This document shows positions 10,627-19,297 of a DNA stretch of 64,000 nt, in pieces. The stretch spans positions 124,001 to 188,000 of the forward strand of contig JAXHNH010000024.1 in NCBI GenBank assembly GCA_034520725.1, in the 5' to 3' direction. The stretch is from Gracilimonas sp034520725. GTDB lineage: Bacteria > Bacteroidota > Rhodothermia > Balneolales > Balneolaceae. The position numbers and the translations under genes are program-made. The notes under the pieces are model-generated. The model was given only the letters and a program-made list of their open reading frames with translations, was not told the DNA's origin and made no database searches. The number at the start of each line of letters is the position of its first letter. Position 1 is the first letter of the stretch.

Positions 10627-13170
10627 CTATCCTTTTTCCTTTATCAGGTCCATGGCTTTTGCCAGTGTAAAATCTTCCGGTGATTCACCATTCGGTAAAC
10701 TTATGTTCTTCTTGCCGTGCTTAATGTAAGGTCCATACCGTCCGGTCATTACCTTTATTGGTTTGTCCGTATCAGGATGCTTTCCGAGATCCTGTATTTC
10801 ATTACTGCCCCTTCTCGACTTCTTTTTCTGAGCCAGTAATTCAACCGCGCGATCAAGCTCAATATCCAAAACACTGTCTGATTTTGGTATAGACTTGAAC
10901 TTACCATCATGCACCACATAAGGTCCATAACGACCAACTCCTGCTTTTACCACTTTTTCATCTTCCGGGTGTTCACCTAATTTTCGTGGAAGTTCCAGCA
11001 GCTGAAGAGCCAGATCCAGATCCACATCACTCGGTTCCATACCTTTTAACAGTGAAACGCGCTTCGGCTTTTTGTTGTCCTCAGTTACTTCACCACGCTG
11101 TACATACGGGCCATAGCGTCCTGTTAAAAGAAATATTGATTCATCTGTTTCAGGATCTTGACCTATTGGTTTATCACCTTCTTTTTCGGTCTTTATTATT
11201 TCCTCAATCAGTTCTGTAGTAAGATCACTCGGATTATATTTTTCAGGAACTGAAGCGTTTATCTTTTCATCATCTTCACCCTGACTGATGTATGGACCAA
11301 AACGTCCAACGGCCACTTTGATTCCTTCCAATCCTTCCAGCGGAAGATCCAAAAGTCTGGCTTCCTGCGGATCGATCTTATCTTCCTGAGTATCAACTTT
11401 GGCTTTCAGACCATTTTCACCGTTATAATAATCTTCCAGGTATTTAACCGGATCCTGCGTTCCTTCAGCCACGGCATCCAGCTTATCTTCCAGGTCAGAA
11501 GTAAACTGACTGTCAACCAGATCCGGGAAATGTTTTTCCAGCAATGATGAAACTGCAAAAGCCGTAAAAGTCGGGATCAGTGTTTTCCCTTCACTTTTTG
11601 CATAGCCGCGATCCTGAATGGTACTGATAATAGACGCATAGGTACTTGGTCGCCCTACGCCTCGTTTCTCAAGTTCTTTAACCAATGTCGCTTCCGTAAA
11701 GCGTGCAGGTGGTTTGGTTTCGTGACTGACAAAGTTCAGGTCATCAAGCTCAGTGCCGTCGCCTTCACTCATGGCAGGTAGGAAATTCTCCTGATTTTCG
11801 AGAGCGGCTTCCGGATCATCGCTGCCTTCAACATAAGCACGGAAATATCCGGGGAATAGAATTTTCTTTCCACCGGCTCTGAAATCCGCATCCGTTCCGT
11901 TATTGGTTGCACGGATCGTTACGTTAGTAAATTCAAGTTCTGCTTCGGCCATTTGTGTAGCAATGGTTCGCTTCCAGATAAGGTCGTAAAGCTTAAACTC
12001 ACGTCCGCTTAATCCTGCCTTGTCGGGTTTAACAAAGCGTGAACCTGAAGGGCGGATAGCCTCGTGAGCTTCCTGAGCACCTTTCCCTTTTTTGCTGTAA
12101 TTACGAACCCGCTCAAATAAATAATCTTCACCGTACTCATCAGTAACCGCATCACGGGCAGCGCCTATTGCTTGGCCGGATAGTCGGGTAGAATCTGTAC
12201 GCATGTAAGTGATAAAACCTTTTTCGTATAATTTCTGAGCCACACTCATGGTATCGCGAGCTGAAAACCCAAACTTACGGTTGGCTTCCTGCTGCAGTGT
12301 TGAGGTAATAAAAGGGGGCGAAGGATTACGCTTCTGTGTTTTGACATCTACGTTGATGACCGACCATTTGGCTTCCTTCAGGTCTTCCACAAGGCCACTT
12401 GCCTTGTCCTCATCCAGTAAAACCACGGAAGCAGGCTTTTTCAGCTTGCCTGTGTTTTCATCAAAATCCTTACCGCTTGCAAGCCGCTTTTCATTAAGGT
12501 GCGTCAGGTCTGCATCGAATTTATAATCATCACCTTCTTTATGAAGCTGTGCTTTAAGATCATAATAAATTGCGCTTCTGAACTTCATGCGCTCGCGTTC
12601 GCGCTCAACCAAAAACTCTACAGCTACCGATTGCACACGTCCGGCTGAAAGACCCGGAGAGATCTTTTTCCATAATAGCGGAGAAACGGTATACCCGGCC
12701 AGGCGATCCAATATTCGTCTCGTTTCCTGAGCATGAACCAGATTCATATCGATATCTCTGGTATTTTCCAGAGCGTTCATAACTGCCTCTTTGGTTATCT
12801 CGCGAAATGCCATTCTCTTAACCGGCACTTTCGGTTTTAGGATCTCCATAAGGTGCCAGGAAATAGCTTCACCTTCCCGGTCCTCATCCGTTGCGAGTAT
12901 AAGTTCATCTGCATCTTTGAGCAGCTTTTTGAGCTTGGTAACCACTTTCTTTTTGGATGATGGGATCACATAAAGTGGATCAAAACGATCATCCACATTG
13001 ATCCCTAAATTTGACCAGCTCTCTTTTTTATACTTGGCCGGAATTTCCTTGGCCGAGGAAGGCAGATCACGAATGTGACCCATAGAGGAGTCCACTACAT
13101 ACCCTTTGGGCAGATACTTCTTAATAGTTTTAGTTTTTGTAGGGGACTCTACAATGACGAGACTTTTCAT
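10627..13170 (-). CDS. topA: DNA topoisomerase I (type IA)
   Basis: Relaxes negative supercoils through a transient 5'-phosphotyrosine link. The 847-residue protein starts with the TOPRIM motif MKSLVIVESPTKTKTIKKYL. TOPRIM acidic residues are in ATDEDREGEAISWHL. The catalytic tyrosine lies in GFITYMRTDSTRLS. The conserved KPPARFTEATLVKELE...GRPSTYA segment follows. Instead of zinc fingers, the C-terminus has four repeats around GRYGPYV/I (GRFGPYISQG, GRYGPYVQRG, GRYGPYVVHDG, GRYGPYIKHG), the Toprim C-terminal repeat type usual in FCB bacteria. It lies 12 bases after the peroxiredoxin gene and is probably transcribed with it. Confidence 0.97.
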   Translation of the reverse strand: MKSLVIVESPTKTKTIKKYLPKGYVVDSSMGHIRDLPSSAKEIPAKYKKESWSNLGINVDDRFDPLYVIPSSKKKVVTKLKKLLKDADELILATDEDREGEAISWHLMEILKPKVPVKRMAFREITKEAVMNALENTRDIDMNLVHAQETRRILDRLAGYTVSPLLWKKISPGLSAGRVQSVAVEFLVERERERMKFRSAIYYDLKAQLHKEGDDYKFDADLTHLNEKRLASGKDFDENTGKLKKPASVVLLDEDKASGLVEDLKEAKWSVINVDVKTQKRNPSPPFITSTLQQEANRKFGFSARDTMSVAQKLYEKGFITYMRTDSTRLSGQAIGAARDAVTDEYGEDYLFERVRNYSKKGKGAQEAHEAIRPSGSRFVKPDKAGLSGREFKLYDLIWKRTIATQMAEAELEFTNVTIRATNNGTDADFRAGGKKILFPGYFRAYVEGSDDPEAALENQENFLPAMSEGDGTELDDLNFVSHETKPPARFTEATLVKELEKRGVGRPSTYASIISTIQDRGYAKSEGKTLIPTFTAFAVSSLLEKHFPDLVDSQFTSDLEDKLDAVAEGTQDPVKYLEDYYNGENGLKAKVDTQEDKIDPQEARLLDLPLEGLEGIKVAVGRFGPYISQGEDDEKINASVPEKYNPSDLTTELIEEIIKTEKEGDKPIGQDPETDESIFLLTGRYGPYVQRGEVTEDNKKPKRVSLLKGMEPSDVDLDLALQLLELPRKLGEHPEDEKVVKAGVGRYGPYVVHDGKFKSIPKSDSVLDIELDRAVELLAQKKKSRRGSNEIQDLGKHPDTDKPIKVMTGRYGPYIKHGKKNISLPNGESPEDFTLAKAMDLIKEKG

Positions 13171-13182
13171 GTAAAAACAGGG

Positions 13183-13659
13183 TTAATTCAATTCTTCGAC
13201 CAGCTCCTTTAACTCTCCGGCGTGGTCTTTCGTATTCACTTTTTTGATAGTTCCCAAAATAGTACCATCTGTATCAATAACAAAGGCCGAACGTGAAGGA
13301 GACTCATACTCTCTTCCATACATCTTTTTTTGAACGATGGAATCAGTGGCTTCTGCGAATTTATAGTCAGGGTCAGATACGAGTGTAAAATCTATTCCCT
13401 GCTTTTCCGCATAGCGTTTGTGTGAACCGCAGGTATCCTTACTTAATGCTACGAGGTTGTATCCTTTTTCAGTGAACCATTCGGCATGATCCGCCAGGTC
13501 TTTGGTTTGGCGATCGCATCCACCTGTATTATTCTTCATGTAAACCGAGACAATGGTCGGTTTATCCAACAGATCTTTGAAGTTGATCTCTTTTTCCTCT
13601 CCGTTTTGAACGGCTTTAACGGTAAAGTTTAAATTCGCTTTGGCTCCGTTTTCGATCAT
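13183..13659 (-). CDS. Bcp/PrxQ-type peroxiredoxin, divergent
   Basis: Thiol peroxidase reducing hydrogen peroxide and organic peroxides in the cytosol. The 158-residue protein has the family's SVYMKNNTGGCDRQT active site, where Cys in TGGC is the peroxidatic residue (usually TPGC) and the normal YFYP is replaced by SVYM. The later SKDTCGSHKRYAEKQ matches the SxDxxxSHxxF block and provides a possible resolving Cys. RSAFVIDTDGTI, the conserved late Arg region, is present. The Gly in place of the active-site Pro is a departure from the consensus. The gene begins the leftward group peroxiredoxin, topA, unknown gene, rlmG. Confidence 0.8.
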   Translation of the reverse strand: MIENGAKANLNFTVKAVQNGEEKEINFKDLLDKPTIVSVYMKNNTGGCDRQTKDLADHAEWFTEKGYNLVALSKDTCGSHKRYAEKQGIDFTLVSDPDYKFAEATDSIVQKKMYGREYESPSRSAFVIDTDGTILGTIKKVNTKDHAGELKELVEELN

Positions 13660-13844
13660 GATACCAGTCTTTAGTTTCTTATGGGTTGAAGGATCTTGAT
13701 AACTGATAAGTACAAATGGATTCGTTCGATTTCAGTCATTTTGTTATCTGATATGTTGATATAGTAGATTTATTTTGTTGATGAAAAGCCATAATCATCC
13801 GTACCGACGCAGAGTGTTAGATCCAAGAAGACCATCCGTCGACA

Positions 13845-14095
13845 TGTCCCGATAGGGACAGTATGTTTGTAAAAGTAAAAGACTGTGTGCCGTAGGTACA
13901 CTACCAAGCTCTTAACAACTAAACATATCGCACCTAAGGCGCGAAGGTATTGATAGAGTCAGGGGTTTACAAACATACCGTCCCTACCGGGACGGAGGCA
14001 ATGTTAAACTCGTTCCGAACGTCCTGTTCGGAATGCCTGCCTGAACCTCAGGTTCCACCTAAGCCATTGCAACCACCCTGCGGCTCAGCGAGCCG
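13845..14095. repeat. Multi-hairpin intergenic repeat
   Basis: At least seven short palindromes follow one another: TGTCCC/GGGACA, GTGTGCC/GGTACAC, CGCACC/GGCGCG, CCGTCCC/GGGACGG, TTCCGAAC/GTTCGGAA, GAACC/GGTTC and CGGCT/AGCCG, each with a 3-5 base loop. A longer inverted pair, GTATGTTTGT (13861-13870) and ACAAACATAC (13969-13978), encloses the first ones. The last hairpin covers the NUDIX stop codon. No gene is seen in 13660-14084. Confidence 0.75.
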
Positions 14096-14660
14096 ATGTA
14101 CGTTCCCACAATAAATACTTAGCCACTGCAGCCACCACCAATGAGTGGTGAACTGTTCCTTCCCTCACCATCTCCAGGAAATTATTCAGTGGCATGGTAT
14201 GAATGTTGATCCTTTCGTTACCATCCAGCTGCTGCTCCTGAACTTTTTGGCAGTTCTCAACTACGTATAAATGCGTATAGTTTGTTAGAAAAGCAGGATT
14301 TGAACTTACTTTTCCGAGATAACTCCATTTATCTCCAGTATATCCCGTTTCCTCAAGTAACTCCCTGCGAGCAGTTTCGTCATGAGTTTCTCCCGCATCA
14401 ACCATACCTCCCGGTAACTCCAGAGTCGGCTCCTCTATCCCATATCTAAACTGTTCAACCAGCACGATCTCATTATCGGGAGTCAGTGGGATCACGTTCA
14501 TCCATTCAGGAGCATCAATGATCGAAAATGTAGCCGAATGATCTTCTGACTCTAACTTCATGTTCCGGCTTACAAGTTTGAAGATATTCGTTGTATATTT
14601 GAGTTCTTCTTTCGTGGTAACCCACGGCTCAATCGAAAATTTAAAATCACGGGTATTCAT
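14085..14660 (-). CDS. NUDIX hydrolase (ADP-ribose pyrophosphatase-like)
   Basis: Hydrolyses a nucleoside diphosphate linked to another moiety, most likely ADP-ribose or a similar sugar nucleotide. The complete NUDIX box is visible: GGMVDAGETHDETARRELLEE plus TGY. Upstream LVEQFRYGIEEPTLELPGG is typical of the ADP-ribose pyrophosphatase group. Length is 191 residues. The gene is divergent from the AMP nucleosidase gene, and the two start codons are only two bases apart. The C-terminal TSAR and stop codon lie in a hairpin of the neighbouring repeat, so the last few residues may have been replaced by repeat sequence. A nucleotide clean-up role together with amn is plausible. Confidence 0.85.
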   Translation of the reverse strand: MNTRDFKFSIEPWVTTKEELKYTTNIFKLVSRNMKLESEDHSATFSIIDAPEWMNVIPLTPDNEIVLVEQFRYGIEEPTLELPGGMVDAGETHDETARRELLEETGYTGDKWSYLGKVSSNPAFLTNYTHLYVVENCQKVQEQQLDGNERINIHTMPLNNFLEMVREGTVHHSLVVAAVAKYLLWERTSAR

Positions 14661-14662
14661 AG

Positions 14663-15844
14663 ATGTCAGACACGCTCAAATTAGTTAAAGATCAATTTTC
14701 TTCGGAGGCAGAACTTAAAAAAGCTATTGTTAAAGCGTGCGACCTGATGGAAGAAATTTATGCTTCCGGAAAATATCCAAAGCTGATCGTTGAGCGTACC
14801 TGGAGTAAGCACAATCCTGTCATAGATGGAGAACTTGCTCAACCCGCCGCTTACCGATGGTATTTAAAGCGTGAAATTGAGCGCTTGCTGGATAATGGGG
14901 CTACAGTATTTGTGAAGCCTTCCCGAGAAGCCTTAGCGATGAACAATCCCGAACTTTTTGACAACCTGGACGAAAACGAATGGGACATCACCCAAAAGAA
15001 ACTCTTTTTGTTCCGGGCCGAACGCATTGACATTTCACTCGATCGGCTTTACCACTACACCGGCACCAAACCGGAAGATTTCCAGCGATATATACTTTTC
15101 ACAAACTATGATATGCACATTGATGTATTCCTCGAGATGTTTCCCGATTGTGAAAAACCGGTGAACGAGGGAGCTCAGATGCCGGCCTACCATCACAAAA
15201 TGGAAAACAACTCCGGCCTAACGCTTGTGAATATCGGCGTTGGTCCTTCGAATGCCAAAACCATTACCGACCACGTTGGCGTGCTTCGGCCTGATGCCAT
15301 GGTGATGGTGGGGCACTGCGGCGGACTCCGAAACCACCAGGATATCGGTGACTTTGTGCTGGCAAATGGATACTACAGAGCCGACCGCGTTCTGGATGAT
15401 GTTTTTCCTATTGGAATCCCGATTTCACCAAATTACATTTTAAACCGATACATGCAGGAGATGCTGAATCAGAATGAAATGAAACATCGTATTGGAACCG
15501 TGTACACCACGGCCAACCGAAACTGGGAATTTTCTAAAGCCCGAACGGTGGAAGAAATTCATATGAGCCGCAGCGTTGCTGTTGATATGGAGTCATCAAC
15601 CGTAGCCACCAATGGATTTCGATATCGCATTCCTCATGCCACCCTGCTTTGCGTGAGTGATAAGCCCCTGCACGGTAAGCCTAAACTTTCTCAATATGCC
15701 CAATCTTTCTACCAAAACTCCAAAGAACTCCACCTAAAAATGGTGATCGATGCGCTGCAAATGGTGAAAGATAACTACCCGGAAGGATTGCCCAATTCCA
15801 GCATCCGTGCTTTCAATGAACCATTGATGGGCGGACCGGAGTAG
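14663..15844 (+). CDS. amn: AMP nucleosidase
   Basis: Splits AMP to adenine and ribose 5-phosphate and so adjusts the adenylate pool. The 393-residue protein aligns by eye with E. coli Amn along its length: SLDRLYHYTGTKPEDFQRYILFTNY, LVNIGVGPSNAKTITDH, VMVGHCGGLRNHQDIGDFVLA, AVDMESSTVA, LLCVSDKPLHG and the closing RAFNEP. It is shorter than E. coli Amn (484 residues) because the N-terminal regulatory domain is reduced. The gene diverges from the NUDIX gene, so its promoter must overlap the NUDIX coding region. Its stop codon is followed by a triple AACAGCC repeat. Confidence 0.93.
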   Translation: MSDTLKLVKDQFSSEAELKKAIVKACDLMEEIYASGKYPKLIVERTWSKHNPVIDGELAQPAAYRWYLKREIERLLDNGATVFVKPSREALAMNNPELFDNLDENEWDITQKKLFLFRAERIDISLDRLYHYTGTKPEDFQRYILFTNYDMHIDVFLEMFPDCEKPVNEGAQMPAYHHKMENNSGLTLVNIGVGPSNAKTITDHVGVLRPDAMVMVGHCGGLRNHQDIGDFVLANGYYRADRVLDDVFPIGIPISPNYILNRYMQEMLNQNEMKHRIGTVYTTANRNWEFSKARTVEEIHMSRSVAVDMESSTVATNGFRYRIPHATLLCVSDKPLHGKPKLSQYAQSFYQNSKELHLKMVIDALQMVKDNYPEGLPNSSIRAFNEPLMGGPE

Positions 15845-15853
15845 AAAATAACG

Positions 15854-15874
15854 AACAGCCAACAGCCAACAGCC
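15854..15874 (+). repeat. Heptad repeat AACAGCC x3, 3' of amn
   Basis: Three perfect tandem copies of a 7-base word, ten bases after the amn stop codon. Only one arm is present here, without the complementary arm seen at the four other heptad loci in this window. Confidence 0.8.
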
Positions 15875-15975
15875 AAGGTATACACTTCATCATACCATGA
15901 TTGATGTTGGTTATTGATTCCTATATTCTTGCAGCTATTATTCAACTACAACCTGTTTAATTTCAAGCCAAACTA

Positions 15976-17112
15976 TTGAAACCTTTCATATTACTATTCT
16001 CCCTCTTTTTGATCGCAAGCTGCAATTCTAAAAAGCAGGTTGAAACAAATCCCTTAAAAGAGCTTTCCTTTAGTAAGGAACTGCTTTTAGATGCTGATAA
16101 TCCCGAGATCTTGATCGGTGCCTTTTCAGGAATGACTGTAGATGATCAGGGTCTTATTTATATAGCTGACACCAAACTTCAACAAATACATAAATTTTCG
16201 TCTGAAGGAAATTACTTAGCATCCATTGGGCGGGAAGGCAAAGGACCCGGCGAATTTGATGGGCTAAATCCGGCTATTAAAATTCATTCAAATCGACTTT
16301 TTGTTTTACAGAATAATGCACGTGAGATTGATGTTTTCGACACAGGTACAAATAAACATCTTCAAACTATAACTATTGAAAATGTAAAGATAGATAATAA
16401 ACCAATTGGTACACCGCGTAACATTTTCCCATCAGACAATGGAAATGTAATAGTGACATTTGTAGATCCTTACTTCTTTAAGCCTGAGGATGGTGATACT
16501 CAAAAACTCATCACTCTATCAGAGATTGATCTAAAGGGTGAATTCATCAATGAAAAGCTATTACAGGTCCCCACCCCTTTTCCAACCAATAACAGGCTGG
16601 TTTATATGGAAGACAATAGTATTAATATTTTTACAGCCGACATGTATCCTGATCTCAAGATCAGTTCAAATACAGAAAAGATCGTTATAGCTAAAAGTGA
16701 CTCTCTTCAGTTTACAGAATATGATCTGGCTGGATCAAAGATCTCTGAAGTTAAAGCCCAAAACTCCCTGATTCCATTCACTGATAGTGACCTTGACAGT
16801 TTAAGTAGCAAAAGGGGGGATAAGATCATAAAAGCCGTGAATAATACCGGTAAACCTGATTTTTGGCCTGCCTTTGAAGAATTTATCATAGACACTGATG
16901 GCCGGTACTGGATCAAACAACATAATCCATGGAGTGATACTCAACCCTGGCTGATCATTGATAAAAGCAGTGATGCTAAATGGACCGTCAATCTGCCTTC
17001 CGATATCAAACTTTATCCCGGAGTTGGCGGCAATGCCTACGCCATTCAGGAATCTCCCAGTGGATTAGCTTCTGTTTATCGATATACCTTTCTGAGTTCT
17101 TCGACAGATTGA
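15976..17112 (+). CDS. 6-bladed beta-propeller lipoprotein
   Basis: A 378-residue exported lipoprotein: the signal peptide ends in the lipobox LIASC, with Cys around residue 16. The start is a TTG at 15976; no ATG nearby gives the signal peptide. The body has the features of the Bacteroidota 6-bladed beta-propeller family: GAFSGMTVDDQGLIYIADTKLQQIHKFSSEG, then SIGREGKGPGEF, which is the family's typical blade motif. Such proteins often sit at the cell surface, but the ligand is unknown. It stands alone between amn and a repeat, so the context gives no function. Confidence 0.75.
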   Translation: MKPFILLFSLFLIASCNSKKQVETNPLKELSFSKELLLDADNPEILIGAFSGMTVDDQGLIYIADTKLQQIHKFSSEGNYLASIGREGKGPGEFDGLNPAIKIHSNRLFVLQNNAREIDVFDTGTNKHLQTITIENVKIDNKPIGTPRNIFPSDNGNVIVTFVDPYFFKPEDGDTQKLITLSEIDLKGEFINEKLLQVPTPFPTNNRLVYMEDNSINIFTADMYPDLKISSNTEKIVIAKSDSLQFTEYDLAGSKISEVKAQNSLIPFTDSDLDSLSSKRGDKIIKAVNNTGKPDFWPAFEEFIIDTDGRYWIKQHNPWSDTQPWLIIDKSSDAKWTVNLPSDIKLYPGVGGNAYAIQESPSGLASVYRYTFLSSSTD

Positions 17113-17140
17113 AGGAATCTTCAACTTACACCCCATCCCC

Positions 17141-17242
17141 GGTCATTTCCGCGAAGGCGGGAATCTAAATATTGCCATAGAATCGGTACTTGATTCCTGC
17201 TCATACTAACAGATCTCAGGCATTCGCCGTGAGATGACTTCC
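17141..17242 (+). repeat. Dispersed 102-bp repeat, copy A
   Basis: Nearly identical to 19111-19212. It contains the hairpin TTTCCGCGAAGGCGGGAA and a second palindromic block, ATCTCAGGCATTCGCCGTGAGAT. The two copies lie on either side of the DUF2975/HTH module. The rest of the 17113-17470 gap is A+T-rich and holds the operator described next. Confidence 0.85.
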
Positions 17243-17378
17243 CTCACTTGTTCTGATTCCGTTGCTCTGCTGCGTAACCCTCACCTAAGGCTCTGCCTCA
17301 CTCTAATCACTTTAAATTTGAGCGAATAAATTAAACTCCACCAAAACATAACCTTACCCCGCTCTTATTTTCTTTATT

Positions 17379-17415
17379 CAATAACTACTTATTGTTTATC
17401 AATAAATAATTATTG
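17379..17415. promoter_or_regulatory. Tandem palindromic operator upstream of the DUF2975/HTH module
   Basis: Two perfect palindromes of the form CAATAA-N4-TTATTG lie at 17379-17394 and 17400-17415. Their centres are 21 bp apart, two turns of the helix. This is the arrangement expected for cooperative binding of a dimeric HTH regulator. The likely binder is the small HTH protein at 18833, the last gene of the operon that starts at 17471. Confidence 0.55.
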
Positions 17416-17470
17416 CTTTTCAGAAATTATTTGTTTTTATTTTTGGTGAACAGAAATCAATTATCACCTT

Positions 17471-18109
17471 ATGAAACTGAAAGAAGACTGGTCTTTTACT
17501 CACTTTATCTATTATACCACTTGGTTTGCCTTAATTGGATTGGTTTTAAGTTTTATCACTTTTTTTGGAATGTCTTACCTAACGGGCGACAGCTTTTTTA
17601 CCAACCTACCCGTTATTGACCCAATGACTGAGGTAGCTCCTAAAAACTTTGTGTCTGAAGATAATTTACGTGTTGGGGAAGAGCATAATTTTCTAACTCC
17701 GCTGCGTGTTCATGCAAGCTTTATGGTGCAAAATAACTATTCGGGTTTTTCTGCACAGATCACCAAAGTCCATGCCGTACGGATTTTGAGGATGATCATT
17801 TTGGCGGGATTCCTATTACTTCTATCACGCATTATTAAATCGATTATTCAAGAAAATCCTTTCGAACAAAAGAACAGTTTCCGGCTATACGCCATGGGAG
17901 GGCTTCTGATTTTTCTTTCTGTAGTGGATGTTCTTCATGGTTACCTCATTGCCAACGCTTTATCAACTTTACCAATGAAAAGCTCGCTGCATTTCAGTCC
18001 AATTATTGAGATTGATGTACTTATCTTTTTTGGATTGATTTTACTTTTACTTGGTTACGTTTTTAAAGAGGGAAATCGCATCTACGAAGAACAAAAGCTA
18101 ACGGTGTGA
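17471..18109 (+). CDS. DUF2975 membrane protein
   Basis: A 212-residue integral membrane protein with four predicted membrane segments (around residues 15-37, 107-126, 138-160 and 180-200), the topology of DUF2975 proteins. A short extracytoplasmic domain lies between the first two. IIKSIIQENPFEQKNSFRLYAMGGLLIF is the typical conserved block. The gene is first in a three-gene cluster (DUF2975, DUF2975-like, YozG-type HTH) with 3-base spacings. DUF2975 genes are commonly paired with such small HTH regulators in Bacillota and Bacteroidota. The biochemical function of the family is unknown. Confidence 0.8.
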   Translation: MKLKEDWSFTHFIYYTTWFALIGLVLSFITFFGMSYLTGDSFFTNLPVIDPMTEVAPKNFVSEDNLRVGEEHNFLTPLRVHASFMVQNNYSGFSAQITKVHAVRILRMIILAGFLLLLSRIIKSIIQENPFEQKNSFRLYAMGGLLIFLSVVDVLHGYLIANALSTLPMKSSLHFSPIIEIDVLIFFGLILLLLGYVFKEGNRIYEEQKLTV

Positions 18110-18112
18110 ATT

Positions 18113-18830
18113 ATGGACCTTCAAAAAGATTACATCCCCAAAGAGCGCTTTCAAAAGTTACTGATTGCGTTCATGTGTTTTACAGCCATTCTGATTATTT
18201 GGTCCGGCATAGATGAGCTCAATTCTTTTCATTCTGTTTTTGATGCCGATGAAGTGAAAAGCCGGAGAAACCTTGAACTATACCATTGACCCCCTGTCCT
18301 TCACAAAAGTTAACCTCGATGGTACTACCTACACATATATCTCAGTTACAGATCTTTCCTATCGGCCTCTGAATTACAAGAGTACAGAGATCCTTTCCAT
18401 GGCTTCTGAAAACACAAAAATTCTCGGCCTGCTTAGTCATCCCTCCTTCCTTGTGAAAGAAGCCGATCTTCCATTTTGGAAATCACAATTTCAGCTTATA
18501 ATTGGCTTTACTGTTTTTGGCTGGCTTATACTTATTGGTTTTTTGATTGGGATGGCAATTACAATAACCCGGCAGCAACAAAAGCTCTTTACCAGAGAGA
18601 TTTATCATTGGGTACTGGGATTGTATTTTCTCATCTTTGCAGGATTTTTAGCTCATCCCATTCTTTATGGGCGAATGATTCACTTTCTAAACACTGAATT
18701 TTATTTTGGTGAACCGCTTACAAGTGGTATTTCAGTGGAACCGGTGCTTGGACTTGGTATTCTATTATTTCTGATCATATTTCTTGAAAAAGCCATTCCC
18801 ATGCAAAACGAACAAGACCTGACGGTGTAG
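18113..18830 (+). CDS. Second DUF2975-like membrane protein (frameshift near 18262)
   Basis: The ATG at 18113, three bases after the previous stop, starts MDLQKDYIPKERFQKLLIAF followed by a first membrane segment. The frame ends at a TGA near 18288, but an extra base near 18262 restores SGETLNYTIDPLSFTKVN and the rest of the protein to 18830. The joined length is about 238 residues with four membrane segments (the last three around FQLIIGFTVFGWLILIGFLI, HWVLGLYFLIFAGFLA and VLGLGILLFLIIFL). It ends with MQNEQDLTV, very like the first protein's EEQKLTV. The two are therefore diverged tandem paralogues. The break is probably a sequence error. Confidence 0.7.
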
Positions 18831-18832
18831 CC

Positions 18833-19042
18833 ATGGCCATAATCGTAAACCTGGATGTAATGCTGGCCAAACGGAAGATGAGCCTCACCGAGCTTTCGGA
18901 GGAGGTTGGTATCACCATGTCGAACTTATCTATCCTGAAAACCGGCAAAGCCAAAGCGATCCGGTTTTCAACCCTGGAAGCTATCTGCGAAGCATTGGAC
19001 TGCCAGCCCGGGGATATTTTGGAGTATTCGGAGGGTGGTTAA
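18833..19042 (+). CDS. YozG-type small HTH (XRE family) regulator
   Basis: A 69-residue Cro/C1-type DNA-binding protein: a five-helix HTH with LTELSEEVGITMSNLSILKTGKAKAIRFSTLEAICEALDCQPGDIL, which is the YozG-family signature. It begins two bases after the stop of the second DUF2975-like gene. Small regulators of this type normally accompany DUF2975 membrane proteins. It is the best candidate for binding the CAATAA-N4-TTATTG palindromes upstream of the operon, giving autoregulation. Confidence 0.88.
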   Translation: MAIIVNLDVMLAKRKMSLTELSEEVGITMSNLSILKTGKAKAIRFSTLEAICEALDCQPGDILEYSEGG

Positions 19043-19110
19043 TGGAAAATAGGTGTTGGTTAATAGGGGTATCCACAAATCACAATTAACCACTTTACAT
19101 TCCCAACCAT

Positions 19111-19212
19111 GGTCATTCCCGCGAAGGCGGGAATCTAAATATTGCCATAGAATCGCTAATTGATTCCTGCTCATACTATTAGATCTCAGGCATTCGCCGT
19201 GAGATGACTTCC
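19111..19212 (+). repeat. Dispersed 102-bp repeat, copy B
   Basis: Matches 17141-17242 with only a few differences, in the same orientation. The GTCATTCCCGCGAAGGCGGGAATC hairpin type (here split as TTCCCGC and GCGGGAA arms) is common in many bacterial genomes. Confidence 0.85.
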
Positions 19213-19297
19213 CCACTTATTTGGCTCACACACAAAAAAATCTGTAAGGAATTCCTTTTTCATCGCTCTCACTTTAAAAGAAAACAAACTGAGAGAT

